DNA of 64,000 nucleotides. Origin: Leucobacter viscericola. GTDB lineage: Bacteria > Actinomycetota > Actinomycetes > Actinomycetales > Microbacteriaceae. Positions 51,787 to 60,066 of the stretch are shown one piece after another. The first letter of the stretch is position 1. Each line of letters opens with the position of its first letter. The notes under the pieces were generated by a model. It saw nothing but the letters and a program-made list of their open reading frames with translations, was not told the origin of the DNA and searched no databases. The DNA lies in contig NZ_CP049863.1 of assembly GCF_011299575.1 (NCBI RefSeq), positions 1-64,000 of the forward strand. The letters run 5' to 3'. The position numbers and the translations under genes are program-made.

Positions 51787-52256
51787 GCGAGATTGATGTG
51801 ACGGATCGCAGGATCCTGCGCGAGCTTGATACCGATGCGCGTATGCCAACCGCGATGATTGCGCAGCGGCTCGGCCTCGCGCGGGGCACCGTGCAGGCTC
51901 GACTGGAAAAGCTCGCAAGCTCCGGGGCGCTGCGGCCGCACGGGTCACGTGTGCGCCCCGCTGCGCTGGGGCGTCCGGTTGGCGCCAGCATGCAGTTGGA
52001 GCTGGATCAGCACAAGATTTCTGAGGCGGTGGAAGCGCTCGCGAAGATCCCCGAGGTGCTTGAGTGCTTTGCTCCCGCCGGTGAAACCGACCTGCTGCTG
52101 CGGGTCGTCGCGAAGGATCCCGATGATCTGTATCGCGTGAGCGAGGTGATCCGGCTGTGTCCTGGCATTCGTCGCACCTCCATGAGTCTGTTCTTGCGCG
52201 AGGTGATTCCGTATCGAGTCACTGGCCTGCTGGAGGAGGGGCTGAGCGATGCGTGA
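51783..52256 (+). CDS. Lrp/AsnC-family regulator
   Basis: ATG 51,783 (GTG 51,774 in frame) gives 157 residues. HTH: VTDRRILRELDTDARMPTAM then AQRLGLARGTVQARLEKLAS. The C-terminal RAM-like domain includes SEAVEALAKIPEVLECFAPA and GETDLLLRVVAKDPDDL. It is divergent from the MFS gene and probably controls it in response to an amino acid. Confidence 0.85.
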   Translation: MSEIDVTDRRILRELDTDARMPTAMIAQRLGLARGTVQARLEKLASSGALRPHGSRVRPAALGRPVGASMQLELDQHKISEAVEALAKIPEVLECFAPAGETDLLLRVVAKDPDDLYRVSEVIRLCPGIRRTSMSLFLREVIPYRVTGLLEEGLSDA

Positions 52257-52300
52257 GCGATGCGTGAGTGAATGTCAGTGGCGCCTGCAAGGATGGAATC

Positions 52301-54445
52301 ATGCAGACGACAACTCAGTCCACTGAGAATTCGCAAAGCCTTCGCGGTGAAGCGCTTGGCGTGCTCGCGAGCCTCACGGGCGCGGAGAACCCGCAGTTTC
52401 ATAAGGGACAGTACGAAGCCATCGAGACGCTGGTGCAGGGTCGCCGTCGCGCGCTTGTCGTGCAGCGCACTGGTTGGGGCAAGTCTGCGGTCTATTTCAT
52501 CGCGACGTTGCTGCTTCGCCGCCGAGGTGCCGGGCCGACCCTTCTGGTTTCTCCGCTGCTGTCGCTGATGCGGGATCAGGTGTCAGCCGCCGCTCGCGCG
52601 GGTGTTCGGGCCGTCGCGATCAACTCGGCGAATGCGCACGAGTGGGACGCGGCGAGGGAGTCGCTCGCACGCGACGAGGTTGACGTGTTGTTGGTCTCAC
52701 CCGAGCGACTGAACAATCCGAGGTTCCGCGATGAACAGCTACCGGATCTGCTGAACCGCATCGGCATGCTGGTGGTTGACGAGGCGCACTGCATCTCAGA
52801 CTGGGGTCACGATTTTCGCCCCGACTATCGCCGCATCGCCGAGTTGATCGAACGGCTACCGCAAGATCTTCCTGTGCTCGCCACCACAGCGACCGCAAAC
52901 GCGCGCGTGGTGACAGACATTGAGGAACAACTGGGTGGCTCGAGCGTTGTCACGATTCGAGGTTCGCTTGCCAGGGCCTCACTGCGTCTGGGGGTGTTGA
53001 ATCTTCCGAACTCAAAAGATCGGCTCGCCTGGCTGCTGAGCCACATTGCAGAACTCAATGGCAGCGGCATCATCTATACGCTCACCGTTTCGGCCGCGGA
53101 AGACACAGCCAGATTGCTGAGGGACGCCGGCCACAACGTGCGCGCCTATACCGGGCGCACCGATACCGACGAGCGCGAAGAATCCGAGCGCATGCTGAAA
53201 GACAACGAGCTCAAGGCTCTCGTTGCCACGAGTGCGCTCGGCATGGGCTTCGACAAGCCAGACCTCGGGTTTGTTGTGCACCTTGGTGCACCGTCATCGC
53301 CCGTTGCCTACTACCAGCAGGTGGGTCGCGCGGGCCGCGGCACCGATCGCGCCGATGTGCTGTTGCTGCCCGGCCGTGAAGACCAGGAGATCTGGCACTA
53401 CTTTGCGACTGCCTCGATGCCCGACGAGGAACGCGCGCAGGCGGTGCTTGCGGCGTTGAGTGATGTTCCGTTGTCAACACCCGCTCTCGAGGCGAGGGTG
53501 AACATTCGACGCACCCCTCTTGAGCTGCTCCTCAAGGTGCTCGACGTCGACGGGGCGGTGCACCGGGTGCAGGGCGGCTGGGTGTCTACCGGGCAGCCCT
53601 GGCGGTACGACGCCGAGCGCTACGATCGCATTCGCCAAGCGCGTGTCAACGAACAGAACTCAATGATCGAGTACCAGCGCACGGGGGAGTGCCGCATGGC
53701 GACCCTGCAGCGCGATCTCGATGACGGTACGGCATCTCCCTGCGGGCGCTGTGATCGCTGCACCGAACCCTGGTATCCAAGCGGTGTGTCCGGCGAAGCG
53801 GTGAGTGCCGCGGCATCCTCACTCGACCGGGTGTCCGTAGAGATTGAGTCGCGGCGGCAGTGGCCGACCGGGGCGGATCAGCTGGGTGTGTTGCTCGATG
53901 GCTCGCCTGTGCGCGGCAAGATTAAGCCCGAGCGGCAACTGGAGCCGGGGCGAGCGATCGCGCGCCTCACAGATCTTGGTTGGGGAAACACGTTGCGAGA
54001 GCTGTTTGCCCCTGGAGTACCGGATGCGCCGGTGTCTGAAGCGCTGCTTGGCGCCTGCGTGCGTGTGCTCGCGGAGTGGGGCTGGCGCGAGCGGCCAGTC
54101 GCAATTGTCAGCGTGCCCTCTCGGTCACGACCACAACTCGTCACGTCTGTCGCTGCTGGGCTTGCCCGTGTCGGTAAGCTGCCGTATCTCGGGCAGTTGA
54201 GTTTGGTGGGCGAGGGCCCGCGTGGCAGTTCGGGTGGCAACATCGCCTACCGGCTCGCTGGGGTGTGGGGAAGCCTGGCCGTGGGCGCGGATCTGGCCGG
54301 TGCCATTGCCGACGTTGGGGCTGGTCCAATCCTGCTCGTTGACGACCGAGTCGACAGCCGCTGGACAATCACCGTGGCGGGAGGGCTTCTGCGGGACGCG
54401 GGCGCAAGCGCGGTCTTGCCGTTTGCGCTTGCGGTGACAGCGTAG
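52301..54445 (+). CDS. recQ: RecQ-family DNA helicase with C-terminal phosphoribosyltransferase-like domain
   Basis: ATG 52,301 gives 714 residues. Walker A is VVQRTGWGKSAV near residue 55; LLSLMRDQ, MLVVDEAHCISDWGHDFRP and VGRAGRGTDRADVLLLPG follow; the zinc cluster includes CGRCDRC. The last 130 residues resemble a phosphoribosyltransferase fold with a PRPP-loop-like ILLVDDRVDSRWT and GGLLRDAGAS. RecQ unwinds DNA during repair. The extra domain is known in some actinobacterial RecQ proteins; its role is not known to me. Confidence 0.85.
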   Translation: MQTTTQSTENSQSLRGEALGVLASLTGAENPQFHKGQYEAIETLVQGRRRALVVQRTGWGKSAVYFIATLLLRRRGAGPTLLVSPLLSLMRDQVSAAARAGVRAVAINSANAHEWDAARESLARDEVDVLLVSPERLNNPRFRDEQLPDLLNRIGMLVVDEAHCISDWGHDFRPDYRRIAELIERLPQDLPVLATTATANARVVTDIEEQLGGSSVVTIRGSLARASLRLGVLNLPNSKDRLAWLLSHIAELNGSGIIYTLTVSAAEDTARLLRDAGHNVRAYTGRTDTDEREESERMLKDNELKALVATSALGMGFDKPDLGFVVHLGAPSSPVAYYQQVGRAGRGTDRADVLLLPGREDQEIWHYFATASMPDEERAQAVLAALSDVPLSTPALEARVNIRRTPLELLLKVLDVDGAVHRVQGGWVSTGQPWRYDAERYDRIRQARVNEQNSMIEYQRTGECRMATLQRDLDDGTASPCGRCDRCTEPWYPSGVSGEAVSAAASSLDRVSVEIESRRQWPTGADQLGVLLDGSPVRGKIKPERQLEPGRAIARLTDLGWGNTLRELFAPGVPDAPVSEALLGACVRVLAEWGWRERPVAIVSVPSRSRPQLVTSVAAGLARVGKLPYLGQLSLVGEGPRGSSGGNIAYRLAGVWGSLAVGADLAGAIADVGAGPILLVDDRVDSRWTITVAGGLLRDAGASAVLPFALAVTA

Positions 54446-54480
54446 CGTTCTCTCGGTTTGAATGTGCGGGCGATTCGCCT

Positions 54481-54545
54481 GTGCTGTGCTGTGCTGTGCT
54501 GTGCTGTGCTGTGCTGTGCTGTGCTGTGCTGTGCTGTGCTGTGCT
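54481..54545 (+). repeat. 13 tandem copies of GTGCT
   Basis: A perfect pentanucleotide tract of 13 units, 35 bases after the RecQ stop and 40 bases before the crcB start codon. Five-base units can change frame or promoter spacing by slippage. A frame opened at ATG 54,462 runs through the tract in phase with crcB at this copy number. Confidence 0.85.
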
Positions 54546-54584
54546 CCTCTCATCTGCGCACCGCGAGAGCGCTACGATTACCAG

Positions 54585-55031
54585 GTGAGAAACACCACCG
54601 CGAAGCTTGCCGAGCTTGGGCTTGTTGCGCTCGGTGGCGCCGTGGGCACACTGGCCCGCTACCTGTTGAATGAGCTCATCGGTGAGGTCGACTGGCTTCC
54701 GCTCGGTGTGCTCATCATCAACCTCAGCGGTGCATTTTTGCTCGGCGCTCTGCTCGAGGCGGTTGCTCTTCGCGGCCCCGACACTGGTGCGCGACGCAAA
54801 GCCCGCCTGCTGCTCGGCACCGGGGTGCTCGGCGGGTACACGACCTACAGTTTGCTCGCCGCCGATATCGCCGCAATGTTTGACCACGGCCAGATGCTCG
54901 CCGGTACGGCGTACGGCTTGGCTACCCTCGTATTCGGAGGGTTGGCCAGTTGGTTCGGGATCCTCGTAGCGAAGAGTCTGCGTGGAAGAGGGCGCATCGA
55001 TTCCAACCCATCTACCGGGGCAAGCTCATGA
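54585..55031 (+). CDS. crcB: CrcB/Fluc fluoride channel subunit 1
   Basis: GTG 54,585 gives 148 residues; TACGAT lies six bases upstream, so it is probably leaderless. The protein has four membrane segments and family motifs GGAVGTLARYLLNELIGE, INLSGAFLLG and GVLGGYTTYSLLAADI. It forms a fluoride channel together with the second subunit, the usual heterodimer in Gram-positive bacteria. No fluoride riboswitch was seen. An alternative start at ATG 54,462 would add a Cys-rich repeat peptide. Confidence 0.85.
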   Translation: MRNTTAKLAELGLVALGGAVGTLARYLLNELIGEVDWLPLGVLIINLSGAFLLGALLEAVALRGPDTGARRKARLLLGTGVLGGYTTYSLLAADIAAMFDHGQMLAGTAYGLATLVFGGLASWFGILVAKSLRGRGRIDSNPSTGASS

Positions 55032-55393
55032 GCGGCCTCGGACTCGCGCTCCTGATCGCTGTTGCGGGTGGCATCGGTGCTGCAGCTCGCTACGCGATCG
55101 ATTCCGCGCTCACCGCCATCTTGAAGCCCCGATTTCCGTGGGGCATCATGCTGGTGAATCTAACGGGATCATTCGCGCTCGGGTATCTCACGGGGCTTGC
55201 GCTCGACAGCGACATCGCACGCATCATCTCGGTCGGTCTGCTTGGTGGCTACACGACCTTCAGCACCGCGAGCATCGACAGCGTGCGCCTGGTGCTGGCG
55301 AAGCGCTACTGGGCTGCGCTTCTCAACGGCCCCGGCATGCTCGTCGCGAGTGTGGCGCTCGCGGTTACGGGCATCGTGCTTGCCCGGGGTTAG
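55028..55393 (+). CDS. crcB: CrcB/Fluc fluoride channel subunit 2
   Basis: ATG 55,028 overlaps the first subunit stop (ATGA). The 121-residue product has four membrane segments with AVAGGIGAAARYAIDSALTA, VNLTGSFALGYLTG and LLGGYTTFSTASIDSV. It pairs with subunit 1 to export fluoride. Confidence 0.9.
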   Translation: MSGLGLALLIAVAGGIGAAARYAIDSALTAILKPRFPWGIMLVNLTGSFALGYLTGLALDSDIARIISVGLLGGYTTFSTASIDSVRLVLAKRYWAALLNGPGMLVASVALAVTGIVLARG

Positions 55394-55400
55394 CGTTTAG

Positions 55401-56252
55401 CTAGCGCACCTTCGTGGGTGTGAAGCGCATGCTTGGGTTGGCATATGCCTCCTGCGCTGCGATGAGCTGCAGCTCACGCTGGCCCGAAGCCGCGGTAATC
55501 TCAAGCAGCTCGAAGACGCTCGCGGCAGTGCGAGCGAGCGCGTCAGCGGCGTCACCCGAGCGCAGCAGGTGGGCCGTAAAGAGTGCGGTGGTCACGTCTC
55601 CCGACCCGTTGGCCTTGCCTGGCAACTGCGGAGTCTGCACGATCCACGCGCCATCGTCGGTCACGGCAAGCATCTCGACGGTATCGGGATCCCGATCCGG
55701 TCGCACAACGTTCTTCACCAGAATCGTGCGCGGCCCGATCGCGCGAGCCTTGTCGGCCGCCTCAAGCGTCGAAGACAGCGAGTCGGGCGATGTGCCCGTG
55801 ATGAAGCCAAGCTCAAACTGGTTCGGGGCAATGAGGTCTGCGTGCGGTACGACCCGATCCCGAATCAGATCTTGCACCTCGGGTGAAACGTGGCAGCCCG
55901 ACGTAGCGTTGCCGAGCACAGGATCACAGGCGTAGATGGCGTTGGGGCTGTGCTTCTTCACGCGAGCTACCGCGTCGAGGATCGCGTCGCCGATGTCGTT
56001 GCCACCCTGATAGCCGGAGAGCACCGCGTCCACGTTCTCAAGGCCGCCGCGATCCTCAATGCCTGACACGATGTCGCGCACGTTGTCGCCGCTGAGCATC
56101 GGTCCGCTCCACGCGCCGTAGCCGGTGTGGTTCGAGAAGCAGACGGTGGGTACCGGCATGACGTCGACACCAATGCGCTGCAGCGGGAAGACGGCCGCCG
56201 AGTTGCCGACGTGACCGTAAGAAACCAGCGACTGAATTGAGAGAATTCGCAT
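55401..56252 (-). CDS. pdxY: Pyridoxal kinase
   Basis: ATG 56,252 with CGGAGC upstream gives 283 residues; longer frames lack a site. LSIQSLVSYGHVGNSAAVFP, CFSNHTGYGAWSG, GYQGGNDIGDAILDAV, CDPVLGN and PGKANGSGDVTTALFTAHLL match PdxY/PdxK. It phosphorylates pyridoxal in the vitamin B6 salvage pathway. It converges on the crcB pair. Confidence 0.85.
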   Translation of the reverse strand: MRILSIQSLVSYGHVGNSAAVFPLQRIGVDVMPVPTVCFSNHTGYGAWSGPMLSGDNVRDIVSGIEDRGGLENVDAVLSGYQGGNDIGDAILDAVARVKKHSPNAIYACDPVLGNATSGCHVSPEVQDLIRDRVVPHADLIAPNQFELGFITGTSPDSLSSTLEAADKARAIGPRTILVKNVVRPDRDPDTVEMLAVTDDGAWIVQTPQLPGKANGSGDVTTALFTAHLLRSGDAADALARTAASVFELLEITAASGQRELQLIAAQEAYANPSMRFTPTKVR

Positions 56253-56328
56253 GCTCCGATCCTGCCACTGGTCCACGTGATGGACCACCAGAGTCTAATG
56301 CGGGTGGACCACTTGAATAACGGAAACG

Positions 56329-57675
56329 CTAGATCGCGCGATCCGGGGTCAATATTCCGTGTGGATCGAGCGCCCGTTTGATCGCGCGCTGCACGTCGAG
56401 CGTTACTGCGTCGAGTTGCCAGGGGAGTTCGTGGCGCTTCACCGATCCGATGCCGTGTTCGCCAGAGATCGTGCCACCGAGCGAGAATGCCAGCCGTGTG
56501 ATGTCGTCAAGTACGGCATCGGCAGCGCGAATGCCCTCGGGGGTATCAAGTGCCTCGACCGCGCTGTGCAGATTGCCGTCGCCAGCGTGTGCCACGGTGG
56601 ACACCCTGAGCCCGTGCTGTCGCGAGATCTCTCCGATGCCACGGAAGACCTCGGAGAGAGCGGCGATAGGCACGCCAACATCGCAGGAAAGTTTGAGCCC
56701 GCGAGCGTTCAATGCGGGGTTCGAGAGCCTGCGAGCCTCAAGCAGAGAGTCCGATTCCGAGATCTCCACCTCATCAGCACCGGCGTCCAGGCAGGTCTGC
56801 GTAATCGCCGCAGCTTTCGCCTGAGCATCGAGACCCACGGTCTGCCCAACAAGCATCGCTCCCGCGGGCACAACGAGTCCGCTCGGAAAGTACGACTCGA
56901 CGACCTCGACGCTGAGCGCGTCCATCAGCTCGAGCACCTCCGGCTGAGCGGCACCGTTCACAATTGCGGTAACCGCATCACCTGCGCTCTCCAGCGTTGG
57001 GAAGCTCGCGCGAAAGGTGCGCGGTGTGCCGGGTGCCACGGGCTTCAATCTCACTGTGGCGGCCGTGATGACACCGAGCGTGCCTTCTGACCCCACGAGC
57101 AGACTCGTGAGATCAAACCCGACCACGTTCTTGCGCGTTTGCGCGCCCGTGTGCATGACGCGGCCGTCCGCGAGCACAACCTCCAGAGCTGCAATCGCGT
57201 CCGAGGTGACCCCGTGCGAGACGCAGCGCAGTCCGCCAGCATTGGTGGCAATATTTCCCCCGATGGTCGAGGTGCGGGCGCTTGCAGGATCCGGTGGAAA
57301 AAAGAGCCCGTGCTGGTGAGCCGCGGCATCGAGATCCGCGGTGATGACACCGGGCTCGACAACAGCGAGTCGATTAGGTACGTCGAGGCTGAGGATCCGG
57401 TTCATACGCTCAAGCGAAATGATGAGGCCACCCTCGTAGGCGACCGCGCCGCCGGCGAGCCCAGTGCCGGCGCCCCTCACGCTCACGGGCACCTTTGCTG
57501 CGTTTGCCCAGGAGAGAGCGGCGGAGACGTCGACGGTGGACTCAGCTAGCACGACCGCTTGTGCGGTACCCATGGCAAGCTCGCGAGAAGAATCGCGGGC
57601 ATACTTTGCTACTTCTGCTGCCTCGATGACCAAACGGCTCCCCAGGGCACGGTGCAAAATATCGAGTTCTTCCAC
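56329..57675 (-). CDS. GlcD/D-lactate dehydrogenase-type FAD-linked oxidase
   Basis: GTG 57,675 behind GAGGAGATC gives 448 residues; a longer frame would overlap the gluQ start region. The FAD-binding 4 domain has PVSVRGAGTGLAGGAVAYEG, TSTIGGNIATNAGG and LLVGSEGTLGVITAATVRLK. The C-terminal cap has VAHAGDGNLHSAV and GTISGEHGIGSVKR. It oxidises a 2-hydroxy acid such as glycolate or D-lactate. No GlcE/F genes are near. Confidence 0.85.
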   Translation of the reverse strand: MEELDILHRALGSRLVIEAAEVAKYARDSSRELAMGTAQAVVLAESTVDVSAALSWANAAKVPVSVRGAGTGLAGGAVAYEGGLIISLERMNRILSLDVPNRLAVVEPGVITADLDAAAHQHGLFFPPDPASARTSTIGGNIATNAGGLRCVSHGVTSDAIAALEVVLADGRVMHTGAQTRKNVVGFDLTSLLVGSEGTLGVITAATVRLKPVAPGTPRTFRASFPTLESAGDAVTAIVNGAAQPEVLELMDALSVEVVESYFPSGLVVPAGAMLVGQTVGLDAQAKAAAITQTCLDAGADEVEISESDSLLEARRLSNPALNARGLKLSCDVGVPIAALSEVFRGIGEISRQHGLRVSTVAHAGDGNLHSAVEALDTPEGIRAADAVLDDITRLAFSLGGTISGEHGIGSVKRHELPWQLDAVTLDVQRAIKRALDPHGILTPDRAI

Positions 57676-57759
57676 GCTGATCTCCTCGTCGAGTTGTGGG
57701 GCCGCATTTTGAGCAGCACCCCGTGACTTCAGACTATCTGCGCGTGGGAAGATGATGTC

Positions 57760-58758
57760 ATGTCTTTTTCGCCCGCAGCAGGCGGAGCCGGTCGGTATGC
57801 TCCCAGCCCCTCGGGCGATCTGCATCTCGGAAACCTGCGCACCGCGCTGCTCGCCTGGCTGTTCGCGCGTTCAAGCGGTCGCCGTTTTGTGATGCGCATT
57901 GAAGACTTGGATCGCGCGCGTGACGCAGGCAACGCCGAAAGTCAGCTGGCAGACCTCGCAAGCATCGGCCTCGATTGGGACGGCGATCCGGTGTGGCAGA
58001 CGGATCGCGGGCCCGCCTATGAAGCAGCGATTGAGCAGCTGCGAGAGCGTGATCTCGTGTACGAGTGCACCTGCACCCGGCGCGACATCCTGGCGGCGCC
58101 AACCGCCCCGCATGCGCCACCGGGGGCCTATCCAGGAACCTGTCGTGATCGCAGCGACGCTGAGCGTGCGGCCGCACGAGCCGCGATTCATCCCCGGTTG
58201 CCTGCGCTGCGTCTGCGGGCACAGGATTTACAGGCACCGGGTGAACTCACGCAGATGGAGATCCCGGATCGGCTACTCGGCACCCTTCATGGCGACATCG
58301 ACGATTTTGTGCTGCGCCGCGGAGACGGCACGATTGCCTACAACCTCGCGGTTGTTGTTGACGACGCGGCGATGGGGATCGACCAGGTAGTGCGTGGTGA
58401 CGATCTTGCGAGTTCGACGCCGCGTCAGGTCCTGCTTCAGCAACTCCTGGGTCTGCCAACGCCCGAGTACGCCCATGTACCCCTGGTGCTCGGCCCAACC
58501 GGCGCGCGGCTCGCCAAACGAGACGGTGCGGTGACGCTCAGGCAGCTGCAGGATCAGGGAGCGAAACCCGAGCAGGTGCTCACGCTGCTCGCGCAGTCAC
58601 TCAATCTGACGAGGGATCTCACGAATCCAGAAGAAACAGTGAGCGCCACACAACTGCTCGAGCGCTTTGATGCCGAGCTGCTGCCAAAAACTCCGTGGGT
58701 GTGGAACGGAAGCGCTGCTGCTAGCGCAATTTCAACTACCGCTTCAGAGCGCGAATAA
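57760..58758 (+). CDS. gluQ: Glutamyl-Q tRNA(Asp) synthetase
   Basis: A protein of 332 residues. YAPSPSGDLHLGNLRTALLA is the class I HIGH-type motif; zinc ligands lie in YECTCTRRD and TCRD; RLAKRDGAVTL is the KMSKS equivalent. The anticodon-binding part of GltX is missing. It charges Glu onto queuosine of tRNA(Asp). Its 3' end overlaps the converging GerW gene by 23 bases. Confidence 0.9.
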   Translation: MSFSPAAGGAGRYAPSPSGDLHLGNLRTALLAWLFARSSGRRFVMRIEDLDRARDAGNAESQLADLASIGLDWDGDPVWQTDRGPAYEAAIEQLRERDLVYECTCTRRDILAAPTAPHAPPGAYPGTCRDRSDAERAAARAAIHPRLPALRLRAQDLQAPGELTQMEIPDRLLGTLHGDIDDFVLRRGDGTIAYNLAVVVDDAAMGIDQVVRGDDLASSTPRQVLLQQLLGLPTPEYAHVPLVLGPTGARLAKRDGAVTLRQLQDQGAKPEQVLTLLAQSLNLTRDLTNPEETVSATQLLERFDAELLPKTPWVWNGSAAASAISTTASERE

Positions 58759-59098
58759 CCCGAGCCAGCGCACGACCCGCAACCCACACAAACGGCGCAC
58801 CAACCACGAGGAGCGCGATGATGTTTGGTTCGAAACGAGTCAGGCCATCGCGAGTGACGTAGGCCCCGACCGGAACGGCAAATCCGCCGCCACCACCGCC
58901 GGATCCTTCACCCTGAGCTTCCGCGTCTTCGTCTCCACCGAACCCACCGGCACCCATGCCCTCGCCGCCGCCAAAGCCGTAGCCCGTGCAGGCCACGGGC
59001 ATGATCTTGGTGCCGTCGACATCGACTGGATCGCCAAAGGCGGCGTGAACGCCCACCTTGGAAACGGTTTCTGCGAGCTGTTTCGTGAGGTTTGACAT
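58736..59098 (-). CDS. GerW/YtfJ-family protein
   Basis: ATG 59,098 with GGAGAGC upstream gives 120 residues. The core DPVDVDGTKIMPVACTGYGF is followed by a glycine-rich run (GAGGFGGDEDAEAQGEGSGG) and PVGAYVTRDGLTRFEPN, typical of the family. The end is a membrane segment (NIIALLVVGAPFVWVAGRAL). Despite the family name, it occurs in non-sporulating actinobacteria; the role is unknown. Confidence 0.8.
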   Translation of the reverse strand: MSNLTKQLAETVSKVGVHAAFGDPVDVDGTKIMPVACTGYGFGGGEGMGAGGFGGDEDAEAQGEGSGGGGGGFAVPVGAYVTRDGLTRFEPNIIALLVVGAPFVWVAGRALARVIRALKR

Positions 59099-59131
59099 GC
59101 TCTCCACCCTACTCTCTGCGCTGTGTGCTTA

Positions 59132-59992
59132 CTAGGCGTGTCGTCCAACCCGAACCGGGCTGGGCTGGGGGCGCTTGGGCTCGATGTCGTCGCCCGAAGA
59201 CACGTGTTTGATGCGTCGAATGACCCAGGGCATGAGGTGCTCCCGCGCCCACACCACGTCTTCCTTGCGAGCCTGTCGCCAGTTGCGTGACGGCAGCGCC
59301 GGGGGATCGAGCGGCTCCAGGTCATTCGGAATGTTGAGCGCCTGGAGAGCGGTCTGCGCGATGGTGTGGTGACCGAGCGCGTTCAGGTGCAGACGGTCGC
59401 CAGCCCAGTAGCGCTCATCCTGCAGCGCCTCGATCGCCCACTGATCCACAACAACGCAGTCGTACTTCTTCGCGACCTTACGAACGTTCTCGTTGTAGAT
59501 CGCAACCTTGCCCCGAATCGAGCGGAAGACCGGCTGAAATGCCACGTCGGCGCCCGTGAAGAGCAGGATCGTTGCGCCTGTCTCGCTGAGGCGAGCAACC
59601 ATACGATCGAGCTTCGCGGCGACCTCGTCGGGATCTGAGCCCGGGCGAATCACGTCGTTGCCGCCAGCGCACAGGCTGATCAGGTCGGGGCGCAGGTCAA
59701 GTGCCGCCTCAATCTGCTCGTCTGAAATCTGTTGAATGAGTTTGCCCCGCACCGCAATGTTGGCGTACGAAAATTCTTCATTCAGGTCGTTCAGCACCTC
59801 GGCGAACCGGTCGGCCCACCCGCGAAGTCCGCCGGGGCTGTCTGCGTCAGGATCGCCGACGCCCTCCGTGAACGAATCGCCAAGTGCGACGAATCGCGAC
59901 CAGGGAATTTGGACGCTCGGCAGCTGATTGCCAGGTATTTGAGCGCTAGGAATTTGGGTTTCTGGCTGCGTGGATGCTCCGTCCTGCGTCAC
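59132..59992 (-). CDS. SGNH/GDSL hydrolase
   Basis: GTG 59,992 with GGGAG upstream gives 286 residues; other GTG/ATG starts are possible. After a Gln/Pro/Ile repeat region (AQIPGNQLPSVQIPW) the catalytic blocks are VALGDSFTEGVGDP (Ser), ISLCAGGNDVI (Gly/Asn) and RLHLNALGHH (Asp-x-x-His region, here RLHLN). It is likely an esterase or lipase without a clear signal peptide. Confidence 0.75.
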   Translation of the reverse strand: MTQDGASTQPETQIPSAQIPGNQLPSVQIPWSRFVALGDSFTEGVGDPDADSPGGLRGWADRFAEVLNDLNEEFSYANIAVRGKLIQQISDEQIEAALDLRPDLISLCAGGNDVIRPGSDPDEVAAKLDRMVARLSETGATILLFTGADVAFQPVFRSIRGKVAIYNENVRKVAKKYDCVVVDQWAIEALQDERYWAGDRLHLNALGHHTIAQTALQALNIPNDLEPLDPPALPSRNWRQARKEDVVWAREHLMPWVIRRIKHVSSGDDIEPKRPQPSPVRVGRHA

Positions 59993-60066
59993 CTTCACAC
60001 TCCCTTTCAGATCTCCTGTGTAAACCGCGAGCATGCTCGCGGCCATCACAGGTAGTCTAGAACGTT

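Noticed and set aside
54481..54545. CRISPR-like array
   Set aside because: The repeat is a simple 5-base unit without spacers.
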